64,000 nucleotides of DNA from Apostichopus japonicus (Eukaryota; Echinodermata; Holothuroidea; Aspidochirotida; Stichopodidae). Positions 61,669 to 64,000 of this stretch are shown piece after piece. The position numbers were made by a program, and so were the translations under genes. Each line of letters opens with the position of its first letter. Position 1 is the first letter of the stretch. Below the pieces are notes generated by a model, which was not told the origin of the DNA, did no database searches, and saw only the letters and a program-made list of their open reading frames with translations. The DNA lies in assembly GCF_037975245.1 (NCBI RefSeq), contig NC_092581.1, forward strand, positions 14,413,303 to 14,477,302. Direction: 5' to 3'.

Positions 61669-64000
61669 TGGGATAAAAGATTGCTAAGTGAACAGAGGGT
61701 TATTGTAAGGCACTTTAACATTTACAAGGACTTCTATGGAAAGATGCATGCTTTGCAAACATCTACTCGAAAAAGATAAGAAAAAAAACTGTTTGCCATC
61801 AGCTGAGAATGGTTCATGAATACATAAATATGCAATTTCTCTTTCAATTAGATGTGAAATTTTGCTGGTTGTGCTTATAATAATACAATGATACAAAATA
61901 CAAGAGCATCATACATATTATTCACTTTCAAAGAGTTAAGTCCAAAGGCTTTGAGAAATGTCTGTTCCTTGTTTAATCATTCATCGAAACTACTAGACTA
62001 AAACCTGCAACAGCTTCAGAGCTTATGTAAATAGGCCAATTTACATATAATAGATGGGTGGGGGGAGGGGTTACATTGACTGGACTAATTTGTAAAGCTT
62101 ATTATCAGTCAATTGTACATTCCTGATAGAGAAGAGTGTAAACTTTGTACAGAAACATAAGACATATTATCTTGGTGGAAGGCAAGATACGTTTTGTTAA
62201 TTGTAGAAACTAAATGAATTGACCTATTTTGAGATACCAGAATAGTAATGTGTCTTGATTTAGAGGAAATGTTTTTGTAGGAAAGTTTCAGAATAATTTT
62301 TGACATAAGACCATAAGTTTAATATATGTTGACTAATGCCTTTTTCTAACCTTAAGCCTGATTGGTCAGTAGTAGATTTAATGCCGATGACAGAGAAAAC
62401 CTGCCATAGACAATCTACACAAATCAAGCATGGTGTTGTATTACGTATTGGCCAATGACGTTCGTAGCTTTTAAATATTCATATTATGGGCAAGGTTTAT
62501 TTGGATCCCAAAGGAAAATATCTTCGAGAAAAACAAAGTTGTAAATTTTTCGACTTCTATGTCACCATTTGAGGTAAAATTTGCATAGATAAGCTAGTTA
62601 TGTATGTTGTTATGGCATCATGGAATCAGTGATGTTGAGAAAAACCACAGTAAAGGACGCAAAATGCTGCTTCAAAGCGTTATCTATGTCTTAAGATGTT
62701 TGAAATCACACCATGATGGATGAAAATATGGAAAAACTTCAAAAAGAGAAAAGTATTATGATGAGTGCACATTATTCAAAGGTTGTTTACTTATTAGTAG
62801 CTCACGTATTAGGATGATCTAAAGTGGTCGAAACCATAGAGATATGTTAATAATTATATTGAGGGTATGCAATTACGTGGAAGTATCACATTAGCTCGGT
62901 CAGAAAGGACACAACATTACAACCTAACGCAAAGTCTAGCTGATAGTGAGCCTCCTTGCCTGCATATTTCTGTAAGGAATATCAAGTTTGAAGCGTGATC
63001 CCTACGGGTGTGATAGCGATGTGTTTCGACGCACAGATTTCCCCAAACAGGTGTTACATAAACGGATGTGTTTTCCATAGGAGAGATAGTAAACGTTTTA
63101 CATTGCAATCATACATGATATTGAAGACTTTAGTAAGTCTGAAACTAACATTGTAGCTTCACTTGTGGTTGAATTATTATGCCCTCTTTTTCGATTTCTT
63201 TAAGTATATTTTCTATAACAGAGCTGGTATAAACTTTGGTGCTGAAATTTCAAATTTTGTGACATTATCTAACCTTGATGTTGATTTCAGTTCAGCAGTT
63301 GTTTTTATCGATTCTTTCAATTGATAATTTGACAGGTTTTCTTTAATTTTGCACAAAAAAAATGCAAGCACCTTTTTCAGGTGCTCTGGTTTCACACATT
63401 GTCAAGATAAATGTTATGCATGGTCTTAATTGGAACAGAGCAAGAGCTTTCATCTACTTTTTTACGGTAGTAGTTCTTCACAAACCTTCTCGGTTAATGA
63501 TATGATAAACTTGCTTTCTCCTCATATAAAGTGTTGCTTATTCATGTAAGTGATTATTCAGTTAAAACTATTCTTGATTGGAAAGAGGAACCACCTCCTA
63601 GTTGTCTTCATATTGATTGATTCTGTTCTATCAAATATTGAGAATTTAATCTGGTACAACAGGGTAGCTTGGATCATTTCATATTGCTTATATAGATATA
63701 TGACTCTCATATGTTAATGGAATATTTTACTACTATGTGTAGGGTATTCCTTGGTTTGATGTTGAAAAGGGACATGCAATGCCTGAGGACATACATCTGT
63801 GGCTGGATTGGAAGTAATTTTAATTCTGAACAAATATATTTGACTGTTAGCTATAATCATAGTTGACCATTATTGGAGTGAGATTAGTTTTGTGGGGGGG
63901 GGGGGGGGGGAGGGGAGGGGGATTGTGGGAGTAATGAGATCAGGGTGGATTATAAAACAATGATCTGGATTGTCAGGTGTATTCAAAGAGGACAATTACA
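61669..64000. other. downstream flank, no gene recognised
   Basis: AT-rich DNA without a convincing exon on either strand; the reading frames are short and show no family resemblance. Contains a 17-base G run at 63894-63910 followed by AGGGGAGGGGG. Confidence 0.5.

Overview
This is a window of animal nuclear DNA holding parts of two divergently transcribed, intron-rich protein-coding genes. Its introns and spacers are dominated by repeats. The genes are clearly metazoan. The AT-rich background, intron sizes and dispersed repeat families fit a marine invertebrate deuterostome, most likely an echinoderm such as a sea cucumber. That placement is an inference without any database comparison.

Left part (1-37633, minus strand): the 5' coding exons of the single AP180/CALM-type clathrin assembly gene (PICALM). 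Five exons encode residues 1-164, the N-terminal half of the phosphoinositide-binding ANTH domain, including the Lys/His lipid-binding cluster. The rest of the gene lies beyond coordinate 1. The introns are large (13.4, 9.9, 1.8 and 8.3 kb). They hold a 126-bp satellite-like array, a 210-bp tandem duplication, an array of POU-octamer palindromes, a 970-bp polypyrimidine block, a 100-bp hairpin minisatellite, a 390-bp hAT-type element, a LINE 3' fragment and several dispersed repeat families.

Middle (37634-44060): the spacer between the two divergent genes. It contains an unexpected candidate minus-strand first exon at 41796-41878. Its reading frame would splice in phase onto the exon carrying the canonical PICALM start, giving an N-terminally extended isoform.

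Right part (44061-60993, plus strand): a complete SEC63 gene. I could assemble 22 coding exons with consistent GT-AG sites and phases into a 763-residue protein (human SEC63 is about 760). It has three membrane segments, a J domain with HPD, the Sec63/Brl region, a Lys/Glu-rich linker and an acidic C-terminus. Its introns carry a 1.35-kb hAT-type element with a perfect 8-bp target duplication, two inverted copies of a 357-360 bp TTAA-flanked MITE, and a tRNA-headed SINE. The 3' UTR has an 18-bp tandem repeat and an AATAAA signal. No further gene was recognised from 61606 to the end.

PICALM acts in clathrin-mediated endocytosis and SEC63 in ER protein translocation. They are neighbours here but not known to be functionally linked.
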